A stretch of DNA of 64,000 bases from Oscillospiraceae bacterium (lineage in GTDB: Bacteria; Bacillota; Clostridia; Oscillospirales; Ruminococcaceae): positions 248,001-312,000 of the forward strand of contig JAJQGB010000004.1 of NCBI GenBank assembly GCA_021200775.1. Reading direction: 5' to 3'. Below, piece after piece: positions 42,515 through 51,453 of the stretch; the first letter of the stretch is position 1; each line of letters begins with the position of its first letter. A program made the position numbers and the translations under genes. A model generated the notes under the pieces. The model saw only the letters and a program-made list of their open reading frames with translations. It did not search any database and was not told the DNA's origin.

Positions 42515-43889
42515 TATGCAAGCTCAGAAAACACCCATTACCGAGCAGGATCCTAAGGTAAGGGCAAGAAACTTTAAAGAAGTATGCTTGGGCTATACAG
42601 CCGAAGAAGCTATGAACGAGGCGGCAAGATGCCTTAACTGCAAGAACAGACCTTGCGTTAGCGGATGCCCCGTCAGCGTTAAGATTCCTGACTTTTTGGC
42701 TCAGGTCAAGGAAGGCAATTTTGAAGAAGCTTATAAGATTATTACCTCTACAAACGGTCTTCCCGCAGTAAGCGGTCGTGTATGCCCGCAGGAAAGCCAG
42801 TGCGAAGGCAAATGCGTAAGAGGAATCAAGGGTGAGCCTGTTGCAATCGGCAAGCTCGAAAGATTCTGCGCTGACTACATGGCTGACAAGAAGCTTGAAC
42901 AGGAAAAGGCTGAGCCCAACGGCATCAAGGTTGCGGTTGTTGGTTCCGGACCCAGTGGTCTTACCTGTGCCGCTGACCTTGCAAAGCTTGGCTACAGCGT
43001 AACTATTTTCGAAGCATTCCACACTGCTGGTGGCGTTCTGATGTATGGTATTCCTGAATTCAGACTTCCTAAGGCTACCGTTCAGCACGAAGTTGACAAC
43101 CTGAAGGCTCTCGGTGTTGAAATCAAGACCGACATGGTTATCGGTAAGATTCTTTCTATCGACGAAATCATGGAAATGGGCTACAAGGCTGTATTTGTAG
43201 GAACCGGTGCTGGTCTTCCTAACTTTATGAACATTCCCGGCGAGTCACTCGTAGGTGTATTCTCCGCTAACGAATATCTTACAAGAATCAACCTCATGAA
43301 AGGCTACCTCGAAGAATATGATACACCTGTCCGCAAGTACAACTCTGTTGCAGTTGTCGGTGGCGGTAATGTTGCTATGGATGCCGCACGTTGCGCTATG
43401 CGTCTCGGTGCTGAGCATGTTTACGTTATCTATCGTCGTTCTGAAGCAGAAATGCCTGCAAGAAAAGAAGAAGTACACCACGCCAAGGAAGAGGGAATCG
43501 AGTTCCTGTTCCTCAACAATCCTACCGAAATCCTCGGCGACGAGAACGGTGCCGTAAACGGAATCAAGTGCGTTAAGATGGAACTCGGCGAGCCGGATGC
43601 AGGCGGAAGACGTTCTGTAAAGGCTATTCCTGATTCCGAGTTTACAATTCCGATTGATGCTTGCATTATGGCTATTGGTACTTCTCCTAATCCGCTTATC
43701 CGTTCTACCACTACTGGTCTTGAAGCTAACAAGCACGGTTGCCTCGTTGTCAATGAGGACATGCTCACCACCAAGGAAGGCGTTTACGCCGGCGGCGATG
43801 CTGTAACAGGTGCTGCTACCGTTATCCTCGCTATGGGCGCTGGCAAGACTGCCGCTAAGGCAATGGACGAATACATCAAGTCACTTTGA
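42507..43889 (+). CDS. nfnB: NfnB (glutamate synthase small subunit-like)
   Basis: 460 aa. N-terminal two 4Fe-4S cluster domain (CLNCKNRPCVSGCPVSVKIPDF, VCPQESQCEGKCVRG), FAD-binding GSGPSGLTCAADLAKLGYSVTIFEA, and NAD(P)-binding GGGNVAMDAARCAMRLGAEHVYVIYRR. Often annotated gltA/gltD, but with no large glutamate synthase subunit here and NfnA overlapping by 8 bases, NfnB is the better call. AGGAGG ribosome site inside the end of nfnA. Confidence 0.93.
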   Translation: MPNMQAQKTPITEQDPKVRARNFKEVCLGYTAEEAMNEAARCLNCKNRPCVSGCPVSVKIPDFLAQVKEGNFEEAYKIITSTNGLPAVSGRVCPQESQCEGKCVRGIKGEPVAIGKLERFCADYMADKKLEQEKAEPNGIKVAVVGSGPSGLTCAADLAKLGYSVTIFEAFHTAGGVLMYGIPEFRLPKATVQHEVDNLKALGVEIKTDMVIGKILSIDEIMEMGYKAVFVGTGAGLPNFMNIPGESLVGVFSANEYLTRINLMKGYLEEYDTPVRKYNSVAVVGGGNVAMDAARCAMRLGAEHVYVIYRRSEAEMPARKEEVHHAKEEGIEFLFLNNPTEILGDENGAVNGIKCVKMELGEPDAGGRRSVKAIPDSEFTIPIDACIMAIGTSPNPLIRSTTTGLEANKHGCLVVNEDMLTTKEGVYAGGDAVTGAATVILAMGAGKTAAKAMDEYIKSL

Positions 43890-43933
43890 TTTTAGTATCA
43901 AGGACTGCGAATTAACCCTTAGAGGAGGATACA

Positions 43934-44383
43934 ATGTCAACAGCACTATTAACACTTCTTACGTCCGATACATCGACAACAACTACTTCAGCCATGGGAT
44001 GGTCATCAATCATCTGGATGGTAGTAATCCTCGTTGTATTCTACTTCATCCTTATAAGACCTCAGCGTAAAAAGGACAAGCAGGATGCAGAGATGAGAAA
44101 GAACCTTCAGCTTGGTGACGAGGTTGTCACTGCAGGAGGAATTGTAGGTATCATCTGCAAGATTGAAGAAGAGACCGTTGTTATTGAGACCGGTGGAGAC
44201 AGAAGCAGACTCAGAGTAAGACGCTGGGCAATCTCACAGAATCTCGATGCAGAGAAGGAAGCGGCAGCTGCTAAGAACGCTAAGTCAGCTCCCGCAAAGG
44301 ACAAGAAGAAAGACAAAAAGTCCGACAAGAAGGAAGATTCAAAGTCCGAGAGCACGGCTTCCGAGTCGGATTCAAAGAAGTAA
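43934..44383 (+). CDS. yajC: Preprotein translocase subunit YajC
   Basis: 149 aa. One membrane helix (WSSIIWMVVILVVFYFILI) followed by the family motif RPQRKKDKQ and LQLGDEVVTAGGIVGII. The last 45 residues are a Lys/Asp/Ser-rich tail not present in short YajC proteins. Part of the SecDF-YajC accessory complex. AGAGGAGG ribosome site. The gene next downstream lies beyond a terminator-like hairpin. Confidence 0.95.
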   Translation: MSTALLTLLTSDTSTTTTSAMGWSSIIWMVVILVVFYFILIRPQRKKDKQDAEMRKNLQLGDEVVTAGGIVGIICKIEEETVVIETGGDRSRLRVRRWAISQNLDAEKEAAAAKNAKSAPAKDKKKDKKSDKKEDSKSESTASESDSKK

Positions 44384-44414
44384 TAAACGACTTGTTTTGA
44401 CTTCTAACTGAATA

Positions 44415-44460
44415 TCCCTCCGAATACTGTTTACTATGCAGTGTTCGGAGGGTTTTCTTT
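44415..44460 (+). terminator. Terminator-like hairpin that also holds the next gene's ribosome site
   Basis: CCCTCCGAATACTG / CAGTGTTCGGAGGG (one mismatch or G-U) followed by TTTTCTTT and directly ATG 44461. The 3' arm GGAGGG is the only Shine-Dalgarno for that ATG (8-base spacing), so the stem could both end yajC transcripts and mask the ribosome site in read-through mRNA. Confidence 0.85.
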
Positions 44461-44832
44461 ATGCAATTTTATAAAAAAGGAGTAATCGCAGGGCTTTTGT
44501 CACTGCTTGGATTTGTGGTAACTTCAACAATACTCTTTGGAACTATAATGACACTCACAGATATCTCTGACGAAATAGTGAGAATTGCAGGAACTCTCAT
44601 ATTATCTGTGGGTTGTTTTATAGCGAGCTATGTCTCTACACAGATAATAAGAAACAATGGGATTCTACAAGGCTTGATTATCTGTGGAATAGTGTCGTCT
44701 GTACTACTCGTAATCAGTCTTATCGTCAACAGTACGCTCACTATAACCTGCTTTGAAAAAATAGTATGCTGTACGCTTTTATCTATGATTGGCGGAATCA
44801 AAGGCATCAATACCAGAAAGACTGGAAAATAA
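44461..44832 (+). CDS. TIGR04086/YrzE family membrane protein
   Basis: 123 aa, four hydrophobic segments (GVIAGLLSLLGFVVTSTILF, IAGTLILSVGCFIASYV, GLIICGIVSSVLLVISLIV, IVCCTLLSMIGGIKG). Matches the YrzE-type small membrane proteins often found next to yajC in Firmicutes; function unknown. Translation starts right after a terminator hairpin whose 3' arm supplies the ribosome site. Confidence 0.82.
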   Translation: MQFYKKGVIAGLLSLLGFVVTSTILFGTIMTLTDISDEIVRIAGTLILSVGCFIASYVSTQIIRNNGILQGLIICGIVSSVLLVISLIVNSTLTITCFEKIVCCTLLSMIGGIKGINTRKTGK

Positions 44833-44896
44833 TCCGCATATCAGAAGATTTACTCTCATAGAATTGGACAGGCAATGAAAAAGGAGAAGCTGAAAA

Positions 44897-45799
44897 ATGA
44901 ACGGATTTAAGAGCGCAACAGAGCTTCTTCAGCCAAAGCTCCGCACAAGCTTCGAGAAGCTGTCGATAGCAGATATTGACACTATAAACGAAATAAGGCT
45001 TAGACTCGGAAAGCACGTCTCCGTCTCTACTACAAATGGCAATCAATTCATAACAGAGACTGGTGAGCTAACTGACGATAGTACTTTTTCGCTTATGACC
45101 GAGTCGTCTGACATTGAATACGCTTTCAAAAATGCCTTTTCTTATTCACTTCACAGCTATTCAAAAGAACTTTCTATGGGCTATATAACAGTAGGAAACG
45201 GCAATAGGGTAGGGATTTGCGGAACTGCTGTAACAAACGCAAGCGACTTCAGAAATGTCGAAACCATCAAGTACATTTCGTCAATTAACATACGTATAGC
45301 AAGGGAAAAGCGAGGCTTTGCGGAGAAGCTCATAAACAGGTGTCAGGGACCAGTAGGAATTCTCATTATAGGAGCACCGGCAACCGGCAAAACGACGCTT
45401 CTTCGGGATGTTACAAGAATTTTAGGCTCCCGATGCAGAGTATCCCTCATAGACGAGCAAAACGAAATCTCGGCAACCCATAGGGACATAGCCCAGAATG
45501 ACATAGGAGAGCTTACCGACGTATTCGTAGGATATCCAAAACATATAGGCATATCAACAGCCGTCAGAGTAATGTCACCGGATGTGTTAGTTGTTGATGA
45601 GATAGGCTCCGACAAAGAGCTGAAGGCTCTAGAATTCGCCTTACATTCAGGAGTTACGCTTATTACTGCCGTTCACTCGGAAAGCCTCGAAGAAGCCGTA
45701 ATGAAGCGGATAGTGAGAGCTTTGCTTCGGGAAAACGCTTTTCAGTATGTGGCTGTGCTCAATAAAAATTATGAATATGAGATTGTGAAAATTGATTAG
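44897..45799 (+). CDS. spoIIIAA: Stage III sporulation protein AA
   Basis: 300 aa ATPase of the SpoIIIA-SpoIIQ feeding-tube complex made in the mother cell during engulfment. Walker A IGAPATGKTTLLRD, Walker B-like DVLVVDEIGSDKE; similar to type II/IV secretion ATPases. AAAGGAG before the ATG. First of eight genes spoIIIAA-AH, all complete here, which shows that the organism can make endospores. In Bacillus the operon is sigma-E controlled; I could not place the promoter with confidence. Confidence 0.97.
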   Translation: MNGFKSATELLQPKLRTSFEKLSIADIDTINEIRLRLGKHVSVSTTNGNQFITETGELTDDSTFSLMTESSDIEYAFKNAFSYSLHSYSKELSMGYITVGNGNRVGICGTAVTNASDFRNVETIKYISSINIRIAREKRGFAEKLINRCQGPVGILIIGAPATGKTTLLRDVTRILGSRCRVSLIDEQNEISATHRDIAQNDIGELTDVFVGYPKHIGISTAVRVMSPDVLVVDEIGSDKELKALEFALHSGVTLITAVHSESLEEAVMKRIVRALLRENAFQYVAVLNKNYEYEIVKID

Positions 45800-46280
45800 A
45801 CTTCTTCTGAACTCAGCTATTGTGGTTTCATGCTTTCTGATATCACTTGAAAAACTCAACTCAGAAAGGCGGAAGATTCAGATTGCGAAAGAGCTTGAAA
45901 ACGTAATTTTCCAGCTTGAAGCTCTTATAAAGTACGGTTCTTATGACGTATACCAGCTATGTGAACGCTGTTTTTCGGACGTCACGGCTTTTGACGCCGG
46001 AAGCTTTGTAGAAATCAAGGATAGTTTCTCCGAAAGCTTTTTAAAAGCCTGCGAAAAATCGCTTGAAACTGCTGACAAGAGCACAAAGTCGGCATTCATG
46101 AAAATAGCGGATTTTCTCGGAATGTTTGAATCAGATACGCAGATTGCCGGTCTTGAAAACGTGCTTGAAGAGATAAAAAGCAGAAGAATAGCTATGGAAA
46201 ATGAGCTTGCGGCTAAGAGAAAAATCTATCTTTGCCTTGGGGCATTTTCGGGAATAGTTATATGTTTGGTTTTAATGTGA
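45792..46280 (+). CDS. spoIIIAB: Stage III sporulation protein AB
   Basis: 162 aa with N-terminal (LLLNSAIVVSCFLISL) and C-terminal (LCLGAFSGIVICLVLM) membrane segments flanking a helical domain resembling GspF-type secretion proteins. Starts with TTG 45792 overlapping the end of spoIIIAA by 8 bases. Confidence 0.93.
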   Translation: MIRLLLNSAIVVSCFLISLEKLNSERRKIQIAKELENVIFQLEALIKYGSYDVYQLCERCFSDVTAFDAGSFVEIKDSFSESFLKACEKSLETADKSTKSAFMKIADFLGMFESDTQIAGLENVLEEIKSRRIAMENELAAKRKIYLCLGAFSGIVICLVLM

Positions 46281-46288
46281 GGTAGCTT

Positions 46289-46483
46289 ATGGATGTTGAT
46301 TTGATATTCAAGATTGCGGGAGTAGGAATAATCGTGGCGGTTCTGAGTCAGCTTATGAAGCGTTCCGAACGTGACGAGCAGGCTCTGATGATTACAATTG
46401 CCGGTCTTGTCGTCGTCATGCTGATGCTTGTAAGTGAAATCGCCGAGCTATTCGACACCGTCAAGAGCACATTCGGATTTTAG
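46289..46483 (+). CDS. spoIIIAC: Stage III sporulation protein AC
   Basis: 64 aa, two membrane helices (IFKIAGVGIIVAVLSQLM, ALMITIAGLVVVMLMLVSEI), the standard size and pattern. Forms part of the membrane platform of the SpoIIIA channel. Confidence 0.95.
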   Translation: MDVDLIFKIAGVGIIVAVLSQLMKRSERDEQALMITIAGLVVVMLMLVSEIAELFDTVKSTFGF

Positions 46484-46503
46484 ATTAGAAATGGATTACG
46501 GAC

Positions 46504-46896
46504 GTGGATATTCTTGCTATAGCGGCACTCTGCATAGTTACAGCCATAATCGCAAAGACAATTCAGCCTACAAATCAGGACATTGCGATTGTCATCACAA
46601 TTGCCGGTGTAGCGGCAGTAGCCTTCTCGATTATCGGAACAATCTCCGACGTGCTCTACGAGGTTCAGAACCTGGCAGGCATTTCAGACATAAGTGGCTC
46701 GTATATCTCGATAGTTTTCCGCGTCCTGGGAATATGCTATGTATGTGAGATTTCATCATCGTGTTGCAGAGATTGCGGAGAAAGTGCGCTTGCAAGCATA
46801 ATTGACATAGCCGGAAGAGTCGCAGTTTCCGTAATTTGTTTGCCGCTCATAAAAAGCTTCATACAGACCATCGAAAGCATATTGGAGTTAGGATAA
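46504..46896 (+). CDS. spoIIIAD: Stage III sporulation protein AD
   Basis: 130 aa with four hydrophobic segments; its N-terminal half repeats the AC pattern (AALCIVTAIIAKTIQPTNQD, AIVITIAGVAAVAFSII). Starts at GTG 46504, 20 bases after spoIIIAC. Confidence 0.95.
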   Translation: MDILAIAALCIVTAIIAKTIQPTNQDIAIVITIAGVAAVAFSIIGTISDVLYEVQNLAGISDISGSYISIVFRVLGICYVCEISSSCCRDCGESALASIIDIAGRVAVSVICLPLIKSFIQTIESILELG

Positions 46897-46900
46897 AAAT

Positions 46901-47989
46901 ATGGGAAGAAAAATAATTCTGTTCGTATTAATGCTTATACTACTGACACTGAAGGTTTCCGCAATCGACTATGAAAGTGAACTCGGAATAGATTTTGAGA
47001 ATTTGCAAGTCGGCGATGCAGAAGAATTCCTAGAAAACAACGAGGTCGACATATCTGATCCCGAAACCATACAAAATATTTCAGCAGGTTCAATCCTCAA
47101 CTATTTCGTTTCGGCTTTCAAATCCGCACTTAAAAAGCCTGCGAGCGTCTTTATATGCGTGCTGGTCATCTCCCTTGTAAGCGAAGCGGTGATGTCAATA
47201 TCTCAGCGTTCGGGGATCTACGGCGAGATATTCACTCTTATATGCTTCCTATGTATCACTCCGATGATAATCTCCTCGTTTTCTGATATGCTCAGTGTGA
47301 TGAAGTCACAGGAAGCATTTATGGCTTCATACATACCAATATTTGCCACTATAACTGCCGCATCAGGAAACACTGCCGGCGCTGGAGCTTACAACGCACT
47401 TGTTCTTTATGCCTCCGAAGCGGTTTCGCTGATTGCAGGACAGGTTCTGAAGCCAATATTAGTGTGTATGCTGGTTATGTCCTGCACACAAGCAGTAAAT
47501 CCCGATTTGCCAAATCTCACGGGCACTCTTAAAAGAGCTCTGACATATATTGTCGGCATCATCATGACGGTGTTCGTTGGAGTTATCGGACTTCAGACAA
47601 CAGTTGGGAGAACAGGGAACAGCATTTTGCTAAGAGCCGGAAAATATCTTGTGTCAAGCTTTGTGCCACTGATTGGAATGTCGCTATCCGAATCCTATCA
47701 GGCTGTTAGCCAGAGCCTCGGGACTCTTCGATCGGCTGTCGGAGCTCTTGGAATAGTAATAATAGTCCTGATTCTAGCTGTTCCGATTATAACAATGTGC
47801 ATTTACAGGACTACTTTTATAATTCTTGACTGGACTTGCAGTATTACAGGCTCATACAGACTGAGCGCACTTATGCGAGGAATCGGAGATGTCTACTCAC
47901 TCGGAGTAACGCTTCTGATAATATACGCTCTGATGTTCCTGATTTCAACCGGGATGATAATGCTTATAGGCAGTGAGGCATACATATGA
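46901..47989 (+). CDS. spoIIIAE: Stage III sporulation protein AE
   Basis: 362 aa polytopic protein with an N-terminal signal-like helix and about seven further helices (VFICVLVISLVSEAVMSI, LICFLCITPMIISSFSDML, SLGVTLLIIYALMFLISTGMIML). Central membrane component of the SpoIIIA complex. Overlaps spoIIIAF by ATGA. Confidence 0.96.
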   Translation: MGRKIILFVLMLILLTLKVSAIDYESELGIDFENLQVGDAEEFLENNEVDISDPETIQNISAGSILNYFVSAFKSALKKPASVFICVLVISLVSEAVMSISQRSGIYGEIFTLICFLCITPMIISSFSDMLSVMKSQEAFMASYIPIFATITAASGNTAGAGAYNALVLYASEAVSLIAGQVLKPILVCMLVMSCTQAVNPDLPNLTGTLKRALTYIVGIIMTVFVGVIGLQTTVGRTGNSILLRAGKYLVSSFVPLIGMSLSESYQAVSQSLGTLRSAVGALGIVIIVLILAVPIITMCIYRTTFIILDWTCSITGSYRLSALMRGIGDVYSLGVTLLIIYALMFLISTGMIMLIGSEAYI

Positions 47990-48462
47990 CAGCTGTAAGG
48001 AATATCACCTTGACAGTCTGCATACTATCACTTGTATACATGGTTGTGATGATGCTGACACCGGATAGCTTCAAGCAGAAGATGAAGACTGTCATCTCGA
48101 TACTCACAGCCCTCACAATTGCCGGAGCAATTCTTAATATCGATTTTTCTTTTGACGAAGAAATTGACGCAGATTTGCTCTATGAATCCGATTATATCTA
48201 TAACGACTTGGTTATCTGCGAGCTTGAACAGCGCCTTGCCGACGGTATACTTCTCATATATGAGGAGAACGGCATACCGGTCGAAAAAATCTCGGTTGAA
48301 ACTAATATCGACGACGAAAACAGCATATCTATTAGTAAAATAAGCCTGGCAATCAGAGGTGAATCTGAGGCTTACGAAAGTAAAATCCGCAAAGTAACCA
48401 GGGATAAAATCGGGGAAGTAGCTCTTGAAATGAGTTTTTCGGAGGACGTAGATGAATCTTGA
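47986..48462 (+). CDS. spoIIIAF: Stage III sporulation protein AF
   Basis: 158 aa. Two N-terminal helices (ITLTVCILSLVYMVVMML, MKTVISILTALTIAGAIL) and a soluble ring-building-like domain (LEQRLADGILLIYEENGIPVEK). Overlaps spoIIIAG by 11 bases. Confidence 0.92.
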   Translation: MTAVRNITLTVCILSLVYMVVMMLTPDSFKQKMKTVISILTALTIAGAILNIDFSFDEEIDADLLYESDYIYNDLVICELEQRLADGILLIYEENGIPVEKISVETNIDDENSISISKISLAIRGESEAYESKIRKVTRDKIGEVALEMSFSEDVDES

Positions 48463-48946
48463 CAAACTTAAAGAGAAGTTCAGGCTTTCAAGCAAACAGA
48501 TGATTTATCTTGGCGTTACGGTTCTTTCAGTTATTCTGATTCTCATGCTTAACAGCTTTGAAAGTGAAGATGAAGTTTCCGGAGATTCAGAGACAATTCC
48601 GGACGTAAGCTCAGAATATGCAGAAGAGCTCAAACTTCAGCTTGAAGAGATTATTTCAAAGATAGACGGCGTTGGTGACGTGACAGTCATGCTGACAATA
48701 GAGAGCTCGGCTTCTTATGTCTACACAACAGATATTGACAAAGACGAGCTTGAAACAAAAACAGAAACAGTTATCATCGGAAACAAGGAGGCATTGATAG
48801 AGAGAATAGATAATCCACAGGTAAGCGGTGTACTCGTAGTCTGTACAGGAGGCGATAGGGCAGTAATTCAGGAACAGGTCATAAAAGCGGTTTCGACCGT
48901 TTTGGATATACCATCAAATAAAGTTTATGTAGCAAAAAGCAACTAA
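48452..48946 (+). CDS. spoIIIAG: Stage III sporulation protein AG
   Basis: 164 aa. One N-terminal helix (MIYLGVTVLSVILILMLNSF) and a forespore-side ring-building domain (LKLQLEEIISKIDGVGDVTVMLTIES, VICTGGDRA-like VVCTGGDRAVIQEQVIKAVSTVLDI). In Bacillus SpoIIIAG forms a large ring like secretin-associated proteins. GGAGG lies in the end of spoIIIAF. Confidence 0.95.
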   Translation: MNLDKLKEKFRLSSKQMIYLGVTVLSVILILMLNSFESEDEVSGDSETIPDVSSEYAEELKLQLEEIISKIDGVGDVTVMLTIESSASYVYTTDIDKDELETKTETVIIGNKEALIERIDNPQVSGVLVVCTGGDRAVIQEQVIKAVSTVLDIPSNKVYVAKSN

Positions 48947-48958
48947 GGAGAGATTTCA

Positions 48959-49540
48959 ATGGCAACTGCAATGGCAAAAAGAAATACAAAGTTCAGATTC
49001 GACCCGAAGATTTCAAAAAGGCAGATAATCATCACATGTCTCGTATTGCTTCTGGGAATAGCCGTATATGCGAATTATGAGCTAACAAACTCTGACCTGA
49101 AAGCAACTGATGTTGTCACAAGCCTTGACATGAGTGACGTATACGGCGAGATAACATATGTAAACGGCACAGAGATAGTTGACTACTCATCTGACGACTA
49201 CTTCGCACAGGCAAGGCTCGAAAAGCTTACATCAAGAGATGAGGCAGTCGAGACTCTTAAAATGATGCTCGACGGAGGAGATATCTCGGACGAAGAGCTT
49301 GCGACCTATACAGAAAATGCTGTAGCGCTTTCTTCACTGATAGAAAGTGAGACGATTGTCGAAAACCTTGTAATCGCTGCTGGCTTTGAAGACTGTGTCT
49401 GCTATCTTGACGGTGAAAATGCAAATATAGTTGTAAAGTCAGAAGGCTTGACAGCGTCACAGGCGGCACAAATCAAAGACATTTTGCTCTCGGAAGTGGA
49501 TGTTGAGAATGAAAATATCAGAATTTTTGAGGTAAAGTAG
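48959..49540 (+). CDS. spoIIIAH: Stage III sporulation protein AH
   Basis: 193 aa. N-terminal helix (RQIIITCLVLLLGIAVYANYE) and a C-terminal YscJ/FliF-like domain (VIAAGFEDCVCYLDGENANIVVKSEGLTASQAAQIKDIL) that binds SpoIIQ across the forespore membranes. Last gene of the sporulation operon; a vegetative-type promoter begins one base after its stop. Confidence 0.95.
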   Translation: MATAMAKRNTKFRFDPKISKRQIIITCLVLLLGIAVYANYELTNSDLKATDVVTSLDMSDVYGEITYVNGTEIVDYSSDDYFAQARLEKLTSRDEAVETLKMMLDGGDISDEELATYTENAVALSSLIESETIVENLVIAAGFEDCVCYLDGENANIVVKSEGLTASQAAQIKDILLSEVDVENENIRIFEVK

Positions 49541-49569
49541 TTGTTTCGGCGACCGATTTGTGCTATACT
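49541..49569 (+). promoter_or_regulatory. Promoter of the asp23-nusB-... housekeeping run
   Basis: TTGTTT, 17-bp spacer, TATACT, directly after spoIIIAH. Confidence 0.7.
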
Positions 49570-49642
49570 GTATTTGTATATTTATGTGAAGCAGACTTAT
49601 CGTCTCTTCCATACCTTATGACGAATATAGGAGGACAAATAA

Positions 49643-50005
49643 ATGGAAGTCACAGAAAAGAAAAGAAAGGGAACTCTCAGAGTATCCGAGAACGTCATAA
49701 TCCAGATTGCAAAGAATGCGGCTTTGGAGGTCAGCGGCGTTTCAAAGATTTCGGTCCGCCCGTTTGATATACTCAAAATGTTTTCAAGCAAAATGGATAA
49801 CACTGCAATAAGAGTTACCATGCTTGACGGCGTTGCAAAGATATCCATATCGATTATTGTGTACAGCGGCTATAATGTAGTCAATGTATGCACGCAGATT
49901 CAGGATAAGGTCAAGGGCGCTGTCCAGTCGATGACAGGCGTTACCGTGTCGAAGGTCAATGTTTCTGTCGTAGACGTTGATTTTTCCGAGAGCCAGTATA
50001 AGTAA
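49643..50005 (+). CDS. Asp23/Gls24 family protein
   Basis: 120 aa, Asp23 domain (GTLRVSENVIIQIAKNAALEV, GVTVSKVNVSVVDVDF). Cytoplasmic proteins of this family attach to the envelope and appear in stress responses of Firmicutes; many Clostridia carry one between the spoIIIA operon and nusB, as here. Ribosome site AGGAGG. Confidence 0.93.
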   Translation: MEVTEKKRKGTLRVSENVIIQIAKNAALEVSGVSKISVRPFDILKMFSSKMDNTAIRVTMLDGVAKISISIIVYSGYNVVNVCTQIQDKVKGAVQSMTGVTVSKVNVSVVDVDFSESQYK

Positions 50006-50017
50006 AATGCGGATATA

Positions 50018-50043
50018 ACCAAGCTGATAACACGGCTTGGTTT
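50018..50043 (+). other. Hairpin between asp23 and nusB
   Basis: AACCAAGC / GGCTTGGTT stem with a 9-base loop. No good T run follows, so a weak terminator, processing site or attenuator are all possible. Confidence 0.35.
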
Positions 50044-50089
50044 CCGTGCGTTAAAAAAGCTTTTAATAACAATAAGGCAGGAAGTTTAA

Positions 50090-50509
50090 ATGGGCATTAC
50101 AAGGCATGAAATAAGAGAATCGGAGTTTATATTCATCTTTGAAAAGGCATTTCGGGATGAATCGCCTGCGGAGCTTATAGAAATCTCCAAAGACAACGAA
50201 GCAGTAACCGTGAATGAAGAAGTTATCTCAACTGTCGAGGGCGTTTACGAGCACCTTGAAGAAATCGACGCCGTCATCTCTCAGTTCAGCACAAAAAGAA
50301 GCTTGGAAAGAATACCAAAACTTAATCTTGCGGCACTCAGGCTCGCAGTATACGAAATCAAATACCTTTCCGACAGAATCCCGATAAAGGTTTCTATAAA
50401 TGAAGCCGTAGGGCTTGTCAATAAATACGCTCAGGAATCGGACGTTACATTTGTAAACGGCGTTCTTGGTGCATACTCGAGGAGCCTCGAGTCGGGAAGC
50501 CTCACATGA
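50090..50509 (+). CDS. nusB: Transcription antitermination factor NusB
   Basis: 139 aa all-helical RNA-binding factor that with NusE (S10) supports rRNA antitermination. Family motifs: LNLAALRLAVYEIKYL, IPIKVSINEAVGLVNKY and FVNGVLGA. Overlaps the next gene by ATGA. Confidence 0.96.
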   Translation: MGITRHEIRESEFIFIFEKAFRDESPAELIEISKDNEAVTVNEEVISTVEGVYEHLEEIDAVISQFSTKRSLERIPKLNLAALRLAVYEIKYLSDRIPIKVSINEAVGLVNKYAQESDVTFVNGVLGAYSRSLESGSLT

Positions 50510-51453
50510 TATACTTAGGCATCGACACCAGCAATTACACAACGTCTGCCGCAATATATGACTCTTCGGCTCATTCAGTTCGCCAGAATAAAAAACTATT
50601 AAGTGTCAAATCGGGCGAAGTAGGGCTTCGGCAATCAGAAGCTGTGTTCCAACATGTAAAACAACTTCCGGAAGTAATTGACGGACTTGTAAAAGCTGGC
50701 GAAAGCGTCACTGCAATCGGAGTTTCGTCACGTCCAAGAAACATTGAAGGCTCCTATATGCCCTGTTTCATGGTAGGGGAGACGGTCGCAAGCAGTATCT
50801 CGTCAGTAGGAAACATTCCGATTTACAAGACATCTCATCAGGTCGGGCACGTCTTAGCGGCGCTTTATTCCTGCTCAAGACTTGATTTACTCGAAAGCGA
50901 CAATCCGTTCATAGCTTTTCACGTAAGCGGAGGGACAACCGATTGCCTGCTCATAAGAGCTGATAAGGAAGAAGTTATCACTGCAACAGAAATCTCATCA
51001 TCACTTGATTTAAAGGCAGGACAACTCATCGACAGGGTAGGAGTTATGCTTGGACTGGGATTCCCTTGTGGGAAAGAATTAGAGAAGCTTGCAAGCGAAT
51101 CAACAGCAAAATTCAAGCCAAGAGCTACCATCAAGGACGGCAGTTGTTGCCTTTCCGGAGTGGAGAATCAGTGCAGAGATATGTTCAATAAAGGCGCAGA
51201 TAAATGTGATATAGCCTTGTTTGCACTTAAATCTGTTGAAACGGCGATTTACGAGATGACAGCAATCGCAATAGGCAAATTCGGCTCGCTTCCTGTCGTA
51301 TATGCTGGAGGAGTCATGTCGGACAAGCTGATAAGAAACAGGCTGGAAAAAGATTTCGATTCCTATTTTGCAGAGCCGGCTTTCTCGCAGGACAATGCAG
51401 TCGGAGTAGCAATATTCTCAGCACTAAAGGATGGGTGTAGACTTTGGCTTTGA
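50506..51453 (+). CDS. TsaD/Kae1-like (peptidase M22 fold) paralogue
   Basis: 315 aa ASKHA-fold protein. N-terminal phosphate-binding YLGIDTSNYTTSAAIYD, metal-ligand motif HQVGH, glycine loop FHVSGGTTDCLL, and C-terminal VYAGGVMSDKLIR with the Asp of FSQDNAVGVA. It resembles TsaD, which makes t6A on tRNAs, but is divergent in the ligand region (SHQVGH), and a normal tsaD is expected elsewhere. Members of this branch recur between nusB and xseA in Clostridia; function unproven. Confidence 0.83.
   Translation: MIYLGIDTSNYTTSAAIYDSSAHSVRQNKKLLSVKSGEVGLRQSEAVFQHVKQLPEVIDGLVKAGESVTAIGVSSRPRNIEGSYMPCFMVGETVASSISSVGNIPIYKTSHQVGHVLAALYSCSRLDLLESDNPFIAFHVSGGTTDCLLIRADKEEVITATEISSSLDLKAGQLIDRVGVMLGLGFPCGKELEKLASESTAKFKPRATIKDGSCCLSGVENQCRDMFNKGADKCDIALFALKSVETAIYEMTAIAIGKFGSLPVVYAGGVMSDKLIRNRLEKDFDSYFAEPAFSQDNAVGVAIFSALKDGCRLWL

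Noticed and set aside
42507-43889. Calling this gene glutamate synthase small subunit (gltD)
   Set aside because: No large subunit nearby, and the overlapping FAD/2Fe-2S partner is that of NfnAB.
45647-45859. Small antisense ORFs in the spoIIIA operon
   Set aside because: The sense genes are complete and in standard order; these are shadows.
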